Shown here in pieces: positions 47,329 to 57,583 of a DNA stretch of 64,000 nucleotides (within the stretch, counting starts at the first letter, position 1; every line of letters starts with the position of its first letter). Under the pieces are notes generated by a model that saw only the letters and a program-made list of their open reading frames with translations, searched no databases and had not been told where the DNA came from. Source of the stretch: Paracamarosporium sp. OC-R06-R3. Its lineage: Eukaryota; Ascomycota; Dothideomycetes; Pleosporales; Didymosphaeriaceae. The DNA lies in NCBI GenBank assembly GCA_019828545.1, contig JACVRA010000155.1:17544-81543 (forward strand). The letters are read 5' to 3'. The position numbers were made by a program, and so were the translations under genes.

Positions 47329-47775
47329 GTGGTCCGAAACACAAACGCAAGGTCTGGTACTCTTACAGATGCAATATGTGTTGCTGACTTATATTTGGAC
47401 ACACAGATTCATCAATTTCCAGCCCAGAAAGCGCGCACGATCGACATCTTATCCTCAACAGGCGGGCAAAGACCCGCAGTTGCAATAGTCGACCGTAAAA
47501 CTGAAGAAGACGTCGTCTCTCAAGATATCGTTCAGTTGGTGGGAGCGCAAGTCGATCCGATTCAGAAAGAAGGTCGTCCTTCAGACTATCCCACCACAAA
47601 AGCTGTATACGGAGAAACATACCTGGTGTGGACATCGGAAGAGGAACCAAGAAAGGTGCATCAAGGGAAATTCTACGTGTCCGCGGAAGATAACCCAAGC
47701 TATGACGTGGTTCTGGGCACAAAGAGTGCAGAACAATTGGAAGCATCGCCAAGAAAAAATTGGTGGTCACGATAG
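47329..47775 (+). pseudogene. Second retropepsin-like locus, probably truncated
   Basis: Open frame of 149 codons without its own ATG. It includes RPAVAIVDRKTEEDVVSQDIVQLVGA and RKVHQGKFYVSAEDNPSYDVVLGTKSAEQL, the two halves of a retropepsin-like fold. The catalytic Asp-Thr/Ser-Gly is replaced by DRK. The nearest ATG in frame (47284) is cut off by a TGA at 47317, and I could not find an intron that removes it cleanly. It is a degenerate relative of the gene at 42.7 kb, or a gene whose first exons I could not resolve. Confidence 0.5.
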
Positions 47776-49023
47776 AATTTCAAAACTACCCATATACCAT
47801 ACTCAACAACAACGTTCACCGAATTACTATACGTACTTGTCAAAGCAATATTCAGAACCAAGATTGGAATCTAGCTACACAACCAACAACCCATCGGGTC
47901 CTGTCAGCTTAATTCAAACTGTTTGACAATTTAGCTCTTCCACCATGGTAACAGCAGCACACAGTTTGCAGATGTTGCTGATATGGAATCCGGGCTAGGG
48001 CAAGGCGTCGGGAGCTATGTTTATTCTGTCGATCTCCTACCAGTCGAAAGTTTTGTGTTGGTTTTCTACACGTTTTCCTCAATCATCGTCAACGACCGTA
48101 AGGACGCATATTGTGATCCTGGGAAAGGAAAAAAAGAAAAAAAAAATTAGAAAAGAAAGAACTTTAAGAAAAACAAAGAGGAAAACAGGCTGGTTTTGCT
48201 AGGGACTCTGTTAGTCTTGATTTTGATTTCTGTGTCTAACTCTATAGTCTTTCATTCTCGTTAGTACATGTCTATTAATTCTTACACGCACATGCGTCTA
48301 TGTGAAATAATCTACACTTTTTTTGATGCCATAACTTGCCTACGGGGGTGATAGTAACATATTAAAGAACTCTATAGCTAATAACACACGCTCTACTATA
48401 AAAGCTTCTATATCTACTACCTTTTAGAAGTAAGAAGCAGCTAATGTTTAGTAGTTACAAAAGGTCCAACGTACGCGTAGGAGCTTCTGGTACCCTATTC
48501 CAAGTGGAGATATTCTCCATAATCGAATCGCCCAAAAATGACGCGACGGGTGTGTCAATTGCCACTCGAACATCTCATTGTTTCGGTTGGCTGAGAACCT
48601 TGATAGATATTAGAAATATCCACTCCCATACCCCGCAAATGCGGGTAGCTTTTCCCGCGCATTCTTCTTGATCGGGTTAGTGTATCCGCGTTACCCGTTC
48701 AGCACTCTTTGTACTGAATAGACTGCTTGCGTTTTGTTTGACTATCCCCATTTTCACAGCTGATTCATGATGGTTTTCCTGATAGGACGCTAAGCGTCCG
48801 CATTCAATGTCTTGCACGCCCCACGCACATGGTAGTGCGAGCTAGTCCTTTACACGGTACAATTTGTCCCGGCTGTGCCCCTCTTTATCGGTTACAATCA
48901 TATCATCGAATGGAACAATGAAAGCTGGCCATGGGACAGACCTAGTACTTTAAAAGAAATCAGGTAGAAATCCCAAAGACCAGTTTTATCCACCTTACCC
49001 TAGATCTCTTTAATCCAAGCAAC
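47776..49023. other. AT-rich intergenic region
   Basis: No gene recognised. It holds a purine-rich A/G tract at 48120-48185 and, at 48760-48767, TGATTCAT, which shares only the core of the cluster element and lies about 260 bp before the ABM gene. Confidence 0.45.
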
Positions 49024-49776
49024 ATGCCTAGTCTTGTGGTCATCGCCCAATTCTCGTTCACGAACAAAGATGCCAGAGATTTGGTTAGAGCAGCAAAAAA
49101 TTTCAAAGTACAACGCTGATGCTATACAGGTGCGAGAGATGCTCGCCAGGATCTCCCGCTACTCGAAAGAGAATGAGCCAGAAGTCCTTCGACATTTCTG
49201 TTGCGTACCTCGAGACGATTCAGCCGAGAACTTGCTGTATGCGATAGAGGAGTAAGTGAATGTAATTTTTCTGAAGCAGCTACATAGACTAATGAGTACA
49301 GGTACACTTCACAAGCAACATTTGATGCGCACAGAGCCATTGAGCCCGTCAAGGAAATGGCGGCATTCCTGGTAGAACACCCTCAACACCTTGATCGCGA
49401 AGTGGCCGTAACCATGTCGGATAATTTCGCTTCATTCACGAGATCTGAGGCTAACCATGCGACCGATCCTTGGATTTGCTATGCTTCTATCGACTACAAA
49501 GAAGGAAAACGCGCTGAGGCATTGGATCCCTGGAAACACGTCACTTCGGAGACAGAGAAGAATGAAGCAGAGACACTGAGCTACACTATTTTGAAGGATA
49601 ATGGTCACCCAGAAACGATCAAAACAATCGAGGTTTATGCAAGTCAAAAATATTTCAAAGAGGTTCATGTCCCTAGCAAGGCTGTGCAGGAGAATGCGAA
49701 GAAGTATGGCAATGAGATTCGGGTTTCTCTGAAGCATGCATTTCTGAAGTTTCAGGGTGGATTTTTTGGCAGATAG
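49024..49776 (+). CDS. Antibiotic-biosynthesis-monooxygenase (ABM) domain protein
   Basis: Exons are 49024-49083, 49130-49251 and 49302-49776; 218 residues. The first intron is 46 bp with donor GTTAGA and branch CTGAT; it joins TNKDARDL|VREMLARISRYSKENEPEVLRH. The ABM ferredoxin-like fold shows LVVIAQFSF, then CVPRDDSAENLLYAIEEYTSQATFDAHRA. The second half (HPQHLDREVAVTMSDNF..DPWKHV..HPETIKTIEVYASQKYFKEVHVPSKAV) repeats the pattern, so this is a tandem two-ABM protein. Such proteins are cofactor-free mono-oxygenases or stress/quinone binding proteins. It neighbours AtuA-like 2 and may belong to the same pathway. Confidence 0.8.
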
Positions 49777-50071
49777 AACTTGCATACGATATTGGATTGA
49801 AACCTATTCAAAACTTTCTACTCGAGTGCTCTGAAAAACCAAATCTCTATACCAATCGTATCATATTTCAAGCCTACTATTGCACGAATACAGATATTCA
49901 GAGCGTAGATTATGCGGACACGTCGTGCGATACGATCCCGCTCGTTCCGCGCTCTGCACCTACGCGACGTAGCACTGTCTATTGTCCGTCCAATACGCGA
50001 TCGTCTCCTTCTCAATGTTAGGGGCAAGTGATGGTCACAAGGTCGGGAACGGGTGGGGTTACCCACAGCTA

Positions 50072-50083
50072 ATGAATCATTAG
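50072..50083 (+). promoter_or_regulatory. Shared element, site 4 (ATGAATCATTAG)
   Basis: Lies within a near-perfect palindrome GCTAATGAATCATTAGC, 419 bp upstream of AtuA-like 2. Confidence 0.65.
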
Positions 50084-50106
50084 CACGAAATTCCCCACAC
50101 GTCGTA

Positions 50107-50127
50107 AATGATTCACTAGGTACCCTC
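50107..50127 (-). promoter_or_regulatory. Shared element, site 5, extended form
   Basis: On the minus strand it reads GAGGGTACCTA followed by GTGAATCATT. It matches the extended site 3 upstream of ECH 2 except for two single-base deletions and loss of the terminal AG. Confidence 0.65.
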
Positions 50128-50501
50128 GCCACGGGGCGTTGTGCCGCTGCGCTTTTCTTTGAGTTGTCGGAATTCGTCTGCAGCAGCAGCTGTGAGTGGT
50201 CGCAAGGGTATTCCATATGCAGGATGCGCGCTATCTCCGGTAGCGTCAAAAAGTCGGCTTTTGCTGTGCCCCATTCACAACGAGGCTACCAAATATGTAC
50301 CCACGTTGAGCGATAGCTGTACTCTGCGATTGGTGATTGGCCTTGATACTGCTGCTTTCGCTGTATGGTCTGATGCTTGCATTTCTCCGTACTTATAACC
50401 CCGTCCTCTACCTTCTCTTGACTTGCTTCCCTAGCCTTCTGGATTAGAACTCCCTTAATAACACTTGTTCTTTGAGATTGTTTTGAAACTCCTACTTCAA
50501 G

Positions 50502-52568
50502 ATGGCTCCTCCTGTAGAGAACGGCGTCAATGCCTCGATCACTAACGGAACGAATGGCTCTCATAAGCGACCTATTTATGTCGCAGGCTGCTCTGGGGGT
50601 GTATACGATAGGAAACGAGCCATAGAAGACATGGCTAAGGTACATTACTCTTCTCTATAAGGCTTGTTGAAATGGCTAAATTTCTAGAATGAACCCCACG
50701 TCGATGTTATCACTGGCGATTGGATGTCAGAATGCAACATGACCCTCAGAGGATCAGACAAGCGAGATAAGCTTGCGAAAAAGCAACTTTCTGCCGTCGG
50801 TGCCGCTTATGAGCCTTATTTTCTTGAGGAAGTAGACCCCGCTATCCCATGGCTCGCAAAGAACAAGACGAAGATCTGCGTGAACGCGGGCGCAAGTGAT
50901 GTTGAGGGGCTTGCCGAAGAGGTAAAGAAGCTGGTCGCTAAGCACGGTGTGGATCTTAAGGTTGCATACGTCGACGGAGATGATTGTACGGATGCTGTCC
51001 TGGACCTGTACCGCAAGGGTGAAAACTTTCCCAACCTTCCCGCGGGGAAAAACATCCAAGATTGGCCTTTTGAACCGATTTGCGCTCAGTGCTATCTTGG
51101 AGCTACGGGTATTGCAGCTTGCTTTGCAGGTGAGGTGCGGCTATTCTTCTCTGTGAACTTACGCTGATATTACTCCAGCCGGTGCGGACATTGTTGTTTG
51201 TGGTCGCGTGGCCGATGCCTCGCCTACCGTGGGTGCAGCAATGTGGTGGCATGGCTGGACTCGTGAGGATAACATCCAGGAGGTTGCCTCGGCGCTGATG
51301 GTTGGCCATGTGATCGAGTGCTCGACCTACGCAACGGGAGGCTACTACAGTGGTTTCAAAGATCTTGGTGTTAAGGACACTGACATGGGCTACCCTATTG
51401 CTGCCATCGAAGCAAACGGTGAGGCTGTGTATACCATGGAGAAGGTGAGTCCACTGTAGCTCAACTTACCTTTGCAACAAATTGTTGACATTGTCTTTAG
51501 GGCAAGCATGGCTTAGTAAACATACAAACGATCGCCAGTCAACTCCTTTATGAGATCCAGGGAGCTTACTATTACAATTCCGACGTTACTGCTCAGATTG
51601 AGAATGTTAAGCTCGAGCAAGTCGGCGAAAACGCCGTGCGAATGTCCGGGGTAAAAGGCCTTCCTGCTCCTCCGACCACTAAAGTGGGAATCACAGCAAA
51701 GGGAGGTTACCAAGCCGAGTTCCACTTCTATCTTACCGGTCTGGATATCGAAGAGAAAGCGAAGATGATCGAAAGACAGACACTTGCCGCTATGGGCGAC
51801 TACGCCAAGGAATTTACTTGTCTGAAGTTTCAGGTTGCCGGCGCTGTACCGGAAGACCCTCAGTCGCAAAATGAGGCTACGGTGGACTTGCGAATTTTCG
51901 CCCAAACTCAGAACGCTGACCTGCTGTCTGCTGGTGCCTTGATCGACTCTGACCGTGGTTCCTTCGCTCGCTTCTGCATTGAAAACTTGTTGCAGGGCTA
52001 TCCTGGGTCTACGATGGCGCCAGACATGCGCACCGCGATGGGCAGACCGTTCTTCGAGTACTGGGTCAGCCTTATGCCCCAAGAGTTTGTTAAGGAACAG
52101 GCTCACCTACCCGACGGCACTGTAGTTGACATTCCATCCCCCACAGTCACTCAGCAATATGACTTCAATCAGCCATCATACAACACAAGGAACCCGGTCG
52201 ATCTTTCTTCTTTCGGCCCCACGACCCGCGCGCCTCTCGGCTATATTGTGATGGGCCGTTCAGGAGACAAATCGTCCAATGCGAACCTTGGCCTTTTCGT
52301 ACGAAACGCAGACGAGTTCGACTGGCTACGCACACTCCTCAGCATTGAGAAGCTTCGTGAGCTTCTTGGAAAGGATGATAAGGGCAAGAACATTGACCGG
52401 TGCGAAATGCCCAACATCTACGCTGTGCATTTCTTGCTCCGAGACCACCTTGACCGAGGATTCAATGCCACAAGCGGATTCGACAGCTTAGGCAAGAATC
52501 TCTGTGAGTACATCAGGTGTAGATATGTGGATATTCCGAACAAGTTCTTGGAGCGTGGTCGCATTTGA
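50502..52568 (+). CDS. AtuA-like protein 2 (DUF1446)
   Basis: Exons are 50502-50639, 50688-51129, 51179-51444 and 51501-52568; 637 residues. Motifs parallel AtuA-like 1: PIYVAGCSGGVYDRKRAI, VDVITGDWMSECNMTLRG, NAGASDVEGLAEEV, AGADIVVCGRVADASPTVGAAMWWHGW, GHVIECSTYATGGYYSGF, and the C-terminal domain SFGPTTRAPLGYIVMGRSGDKSSNANLGLFVRN. It differs by an extended N-terminus, an insert MTLRGSDKRDKLAKKQL and a GRI end, which is not a peroxisomal signal. It therefore probably works in the cytosol, while AtuA-like 1 may be peroxisomal. Its upstream sites tie it to the 24-37 kb cluster. Confidence 0.92.
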
Positions 52569-52952
52569 GCGAGGAAAATTGCATAGTCTATTAGTTGAGG
52601 TAGCATTTCAAGGCGTTCAAATCATCTCGATCAAACCGACTGCACGCTCACAGCGATTCAAGCCGTGACCTCTCATAGTTTTTTATCCCTCGCGAGGATG
52701 TCCGGTAGCCTAGGATCATCATTTCATGATGTGGCGGCTCCCTAATGCACGCTAATCACAGCACGTCCCTTGTCCTGGTCCCAGAAGCGGGGCTCCCGGA
52801 AGCCGTCTCCCCCAGCTTTCTCCACTTCTTCGTTTGCTTTTCCATTACCAGACCCTCATTCTCACATTGTACATGTGTTACAAAGCTGCGGGTGCGCGCA
52901 TCTTAGACGAAACGATTGTGGATGCATGGCCACAACATTTAGCGTTGTAAAA

Positions 52953-54012
52953 ATGGCATCTACATCACCTTCAGACACGACATCACCAGCGAGTGCTTCG
53001 CGTACAGGGACGGCGCAGGATTTTGAGAACCTGGAGAAGAAACGAGCGAGAGATAGAAAAAGTCAAAAAGCGATGCGCGAAAGGACAAAATGGAACATTC
53101 AATGCCTTACCCAACAAGTCGAACATTTGACACGTGCACTCGAGGCTGAATCGCGTGAAAAGAACGATTTGTACAACAGATTTCTTTCTGTGTCAGAGGA
53201 AAACGACCACTTGCGCGTACAGAAAGCTGCACTACAGCTACGACTCCTTGGAAACGGACAATCACCACCTGACGGCGCATCGTCACCTGGTCTTGCGCCA
53301 TACGAAGCGATCCCGCTAAACACTAGCCCTACCTGCATGTCGGATCAGATCTTGCAAACATTCGTCGAGAGCAGATGGGAAGCTTACGCTTTCCAAACGG
53401 CAGGACGCATCGAATCGTATCCCGACAAGCCTGATCTTAGCGCCTTGTTCGATGGCCGGCCGAACCGCAATGTGGACGAGACGAGTTCGGTTGTAGGCGA
53501 CATAATTAGGAGTTACACAGAGATTGATACACTGCCAAAAAAGGTGGCAGTGCACTATGTTATGAGTACACTTTTGAAGTGGGAGGTGCTAAGGACAAAG
53601 GCGAGTTACCAGGCTATGCCGGAGTGGCTGCGTCCAGAACCGATCCAGCTTGAACGGCGACATGCCAGCTGGATTGATCGAATACCATGGTGCGTTTGTT
53701 TACTCCGCATATACTATATCTGCCTAATTTCCGAGAAGGCCCAAGATTCGCACATATTTAATCGACCATCCTGAGGTGAAGTTTGACGACTTCGTGTCCG
53801 CCTACAGCACATCGTTCGACATCAAGTGGGACTATGACCCCAACCATGTCATTATGACTACATCAAACGACGAATGCGGTGGAATTTTGATCAATCCTAT
53901 TTACGAAGAACATTTGAGACAGCTCAAAAACTGGACCGTTCAAGGTGTCTTCCGGCGCAAGTTTCCCGAGATGACGGAGATTATGGACAGCTATGCCAAA
54001 AACGAAAAGTAG
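52953..54012 (+). CDS. bZIP transcription factor with DUF3425 domain
   Basis: Exons are 52953-53689 and 53739-54012, joined as RIPW|PKIRTYL; 336 residues. Residues 30-100 carry the basic region (KKRARDRKSQKAMRERTKWNI) and the heptad-type zipper (LTQQVEHLTRALEAE..LYNRFLSVSEENDHLRVQKAAL). The C-terminal DUF3425 part includes VHYVMSTLLKWEVL, MPEWLRPEPIQLERRHASWIDRIPW and the tail LKNWTVQGVFRRKFPEM. Upstream in-frame codons from 52770 are not like the family, so the ATG before ASTSPSD is chosen. Its position next to AtuA-like 2 and the bZIP-type core of the shared elements make it the leading candidate regulator; this is inference. Confidence 0.9.
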
Positions 54013-55599
54013 GTGTGCTTAAGTTCCTTTCTACAAACACAGCATTGGCACTAATCGAGCAAGGCACAGTGCGGGCTTTCCTCAGGAAATGCTCAACCCG
54101 GTCTCTCTGCCACATTACTCAATCTGAGGTTAAGCTCGCAACGGTAGTACACCATTCGCCTCATAAAAAGCGATTAATATCAGCGATATTCCACTACGCG
54201 ACTCTATGATGTGGTTTGTGGGTCTCTTATCATACTGGGTCATTACTCCGCAGTCCGACCGCAGGAAGCCGCATGAGAACGGCTCTACGAGCGCTACGGA
54301 GTCTGAAATGCGGCCTCTGATAAACTACCTCAGTCACGCACGCTGACATCACTCAGTAACCGCGAATAGAGGCTTCTTACATTTTCTTGCGCATTGTCTC
54401 GATACTCATCATGACTATCGGCGTCTGCTTAGTGTCGTAAGATGTATGACTCTTGGTTATGTTGGGACTGCTATTGCAGACTCATGAGTAACATGCACGC
54501 GCCTCACATTCTGCAACATCTTAAGAATGTTGGCGCAATAAGCTTGACTGCATTAGATGATCTCCAAATATGAAATACATGGTGATAGTCCGTTTTTAGA
54601 CCGAGGGGTTTGACTTACGCAACAATGGGGTGGATGAAACTCAACGACGAAGAGCCGTTGGAGAACATACCATGCGAGGAAGAGCATAAACAATCAATAC
54701 AAGTCAGTTCATCGATATGCTTTACGTAGAAAGACAACGAATTGTCCCCCCACATGCAGTGAAGCCTCCTACTGGCAAGAATCAGATTTTGTCAAAGACT
54801 GCGTTCAGGTCACAAAGTGCCTGGCCAAGGTGTTAATCTTCTGTATGAACATAACTTAGCTGCATCTTTAGTCTACCTATTAGATGGCTATGTATGACCT
54901 TGCCGTGAGAGAGAACCAAAATCGTATCATGCCTTCAGCAGGATAGAGTCTCCTTTGGCTGTCAATATAACGCAACTTCGTCCTTAACCTCATGGGCCCC
55001 ATGCTCAGCAATTTACAGCTCAAAGCCACTTTGTTCAATCGCGATCTCGAGCTCGTGCGCGCTACTGCTATCTGCACAAAGCTAGACGACGCTTTAGTCG
55101 CAGGGCTCTCAAGGATGCAATGCCACCCCCTGTTCACCCTCGCTTACTCCGTCACGCATAAAAAGCGGACCCCGATTCGTTTCGCGTCTACGCGGCCTAC
55201 GAGATTTAACTGGCTGCACGGCATGAACATATCATAAACGCCAAACAACCCTGGCAGCTGTCGGTCAAAACGAAACGCGTCCACGCGCCCTAAGTGGCTA
55301 TGGCCGTGTTTCGAAAGATTGACGAACGGGTGGTTACGCGGCGCAGCAGGCAATGAGAGCATATATGTTTGTCGATCGTACCTCAAGGGAGTAGTTCTGC
55401 ATACAGCAGGTATTAAAACCAATTCTCAATTGGTGCGACACGAGATTGTGACCGGCGAATTCAAACGAGATATTCAACCATTTATCCATTGCCTTGTTCA
55501 TTACATCAACAGTCTTTCTCGGTACCGAGCCGCATCCAACATACCAATTCTTCTACGCCAGCATCAACTACCACATTGGATCTTGAGAATTACAACAAA
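54013..55599. other. Intergenic, no gene recognised
   Basis: 1.6 kb with short frames on both strands and no domain; it may contain degraded sequence. The right end is the leader of the small secreted protein. Confidence 0.45.
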
Positions 55600-56046
55600 A
55601 TGCACTTCGTCGTCTTCGCGTCCATCCTCGCTCTCGCAACCGCCGCACCCTGCCATGGGCCGGATTCAAAAGTCGCTCTCCGCATCACCGCATCATCTCC
55701 TGCATATCACGCCTCCAACAACGATATTCAACACACTTTGAAAGAATCCAGCGAAGTTCTTCACATCGCAGTCGGACAGACTCTCTCACTCGACCACGCG
55801 CCTTTGCGCGTCCAAACCATTAAGATCGCAGAAATCACAAAGGGAAAGGATCTTTCAACACCTGCGCGCGCTGTAGCGCAAGATGATTGGAGAGTTGTGT
55901 GCAAGGCGAGGATAGGGTACGGGTCTAAGGGTTGGGTGTTTGGGATGGAAGATGGAGCTCTGAATCTGAGTGAAGGGAAAGTAGTCGATGTTACTGGTGT
56001 GGAATGTTGGTTAGAGGGCGATGATGGGTTGATCGGTGGGTTTTGA
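55600..56046 (+). CDS. Small secreted protein of unknown function
   Basis: Intronless, 148 residues. The start at 55600 is chosen because it gives a clean signal peptide (MHFVVFASILALATAAPC). The mature part (about 130 residues) has SKVALRITASSPAYHASNNDI and a central AVGQTLSLDHAP, and only three Cys (PCHG, VVCKA, VECWLEG). I do not recognise the family. Small size and secretion make it an effector-like candidate, but nothing else supports that. It is convergent with the next gene (104-bp spacer). Confidence 0.65.
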   Translation: MHFVVFASILALATAAPCHGPDSKVALRITASSPAYHASNNDIQHTLKESSEVLHIAVGQTLSLDHAPLRVQTIKIAEITKGKDLSTPARAVAQDDWRVVCKARIGYGSKGWVFGMEDGALNLSEGKVVDVTGVECWLEGDDGLIGGF

Positions 56047-56149
56047 CCGACACGGTACTGGATTTGATGCTATGCATAGCGAAGGCGTTTCTGGAGCGAG
56101 GGCATATACCACTTGAATTTCTATCGTTACTAGAGAAATCTGCCATTTT

Positions 56150-57073
56150 CTATTTCGTTGGAGATACCCTGCCCTTGAATCCTTTCATTATTTTCTCCAT
56201 GATATCTATACCTGTTTGTTCGTCTGCAGTAGGGCTCTGCTCCTCTTTCTTCTCCTTGTCGAACCCGCCCTCTTTCATGATGGACTCCATCATGCGTATG
56301 CCTTTCAGCTCCTGTAGCGGTGGGATATTTTCCAATGCCGTTGAGTCAACAGCGTCCAAGTCTACACCTGAAGATGGCTTGACAGCGCCTTGTACCTCAA
56401 ATATCTTCTCAGGCGTGGCAATGTAGTCGCACTGGACTTCGGCAGCCTTTTCAGGCTTGATACGTTCAAGGCCTAGATCCGCCTCATCGACGACCTGGCA
56501 TGTATGCGCGACAGCGATGACTGGTGTTTGTTCCCGCATGACTTTTATATCATGTAGGAGTGCCCACTGTACCTCGAAGAGTCCATGTCCCTCCCAGATC
56601 ACTACTCCCTGTGTGTTGAAAGCGAGGCCACCAAGAACACATAGATCGACCTTGATGCCTTCTTCCTGCAGCTGCGCAAGCGAAAGATTTCTTCCAATGC
56701 CAGGTCTTTCCATTCCATCCAGCCAGCTGGCCATTTGGAGCTCTTCCTCGGGAATACTGTGCGGGCTAAGCAGCACGAATCCCCTGCGCAGCCTGTACGT
56801 TCCTACGAGCACCTTCTTCCCATCCTTAAGCGCCCGGTGCCTCAGCCCTTCTAGGCTGTTATCCGGCGTGGCCAGTATAGTGGTAGCCGATTGATAGCAT
56901 GGCAACTGGACCAGGCGATCGACAGCAGAAGATGAATCGCGGAAATCGGGCGTGGACGAGAGGAAGTCGTAGTGGAAGCGAGAGTCTGGTTTCGCATGCT
57001 TGAGGAGTTCTTTGAAGACGCGCTGCCAGATCAGCTGCCTGCGATCGGCGTGGAGCGAGGAAGGGGCCGTCAT
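56150..57073 (-). CDS. MTHFSD-like protein (5-formyltetrahydrofolate cyclo-ligase fold)
   Basis: Intronless, 307 residues. The fold is seen in ADRRQLIWQRVFKELLKHA, ATTILATPDNSLEGLRHRALKDGKKVLVGTYRLRRGFVLL, VDLCVLGGLAFNTQGVVIWEGHGLFEVQWALLHD and TPVIAVAHTCQVVD, the order typical of the methenyl-THF-synthase-domain proteins. True cyclo-ligases bind ATP and 5-formyl-THF; the MTHFSD subgroup lacks demonstrated activity. The last 80 residues are charged and specific to this protein (GIRMMESIMKEGGFDKEKKE, repeated as GIDIMEKIMKGF). One-carbon metabolism is likely but not certain. Confidence 0.8.
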   Translation of the reverse strand: MTAPSSLHADRRQLIWQRVFKELLKHAKPDSRFHYDFLSSTPDFRDSSSAVDRLVQLPCYQSATTILATPDNSLEGLRHRALKDGKKVLVGTYRLRRGFVLLSPHSIPEEELQMASWLDGMERPGIGRNLSLAQLQEEGIKVDLCVLGGLAFNTQGVVIWEGHGLFEVQWALLHDIKVMREQTPVIAVAHTCQVVDEADLGLERIKPEKAAEVQCDYIATPEKIFEVQGAVKPSSGVDLDAVDSTALENIPPLQELKGIRMMESIMKEGGFDKEKKEEQSPTADEQTGIDIMEKIMKGFKGRVSPTK

Positions 57074-57583
57074 TGAGGTTCAGGTCTAGCGAGCGACGTA
57101 TAAGCGATCGTGGTATGCGTTATGGAGGTAAGAGGCAGAGGAGCTGCTTCGTAGGGCGTTTCGTGCGTTGGAGGCAAATATTGATCGCTCGAGACATGCC
57201 GTAAGTGGAGATGGAGGGGCCAGCCAGCAGCACGAGGCACGAGACACGATGCATCGTCACGGTATCGCTGACTAAGGGCGACCAAGGCGATTCATCTTCA
57301 TCACCAGCGACTTATTGCTGCAAAGCCCGTTACCCGACGAAGAGTATAACATTTGAGGGACATCATCGCGGGTTTTGCAACGGGCTTTTCCGGGTTTATT
57401 CCCGGGCCATGCTTATCCGAGGCCGGATCTACAAGTAGGTGCGAGACATGAACTCGTCATCAACAGCCTTTTGTATTTAGCCCCTTCATAGTATACATCT
57501 AAATTTCGTTTTATACCGGGCATGAAGTTTATTTGAAAATACAAAAACTTGGACTATCCATTCCCGCTCCACCACCTGGCATA

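Larger units (their letters stand above)
49777..50501. promoter_or_regulatory. Promoter of AtuA-like 2 with two shared elements
   Basis: 725 bp containing sites 4 and 5 of the shared element, 24 bp apart and in opposite orientation, and a TATA-like CTTATAACC at about 50392, 110 bp before the ATG. Confidence 0.65.
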
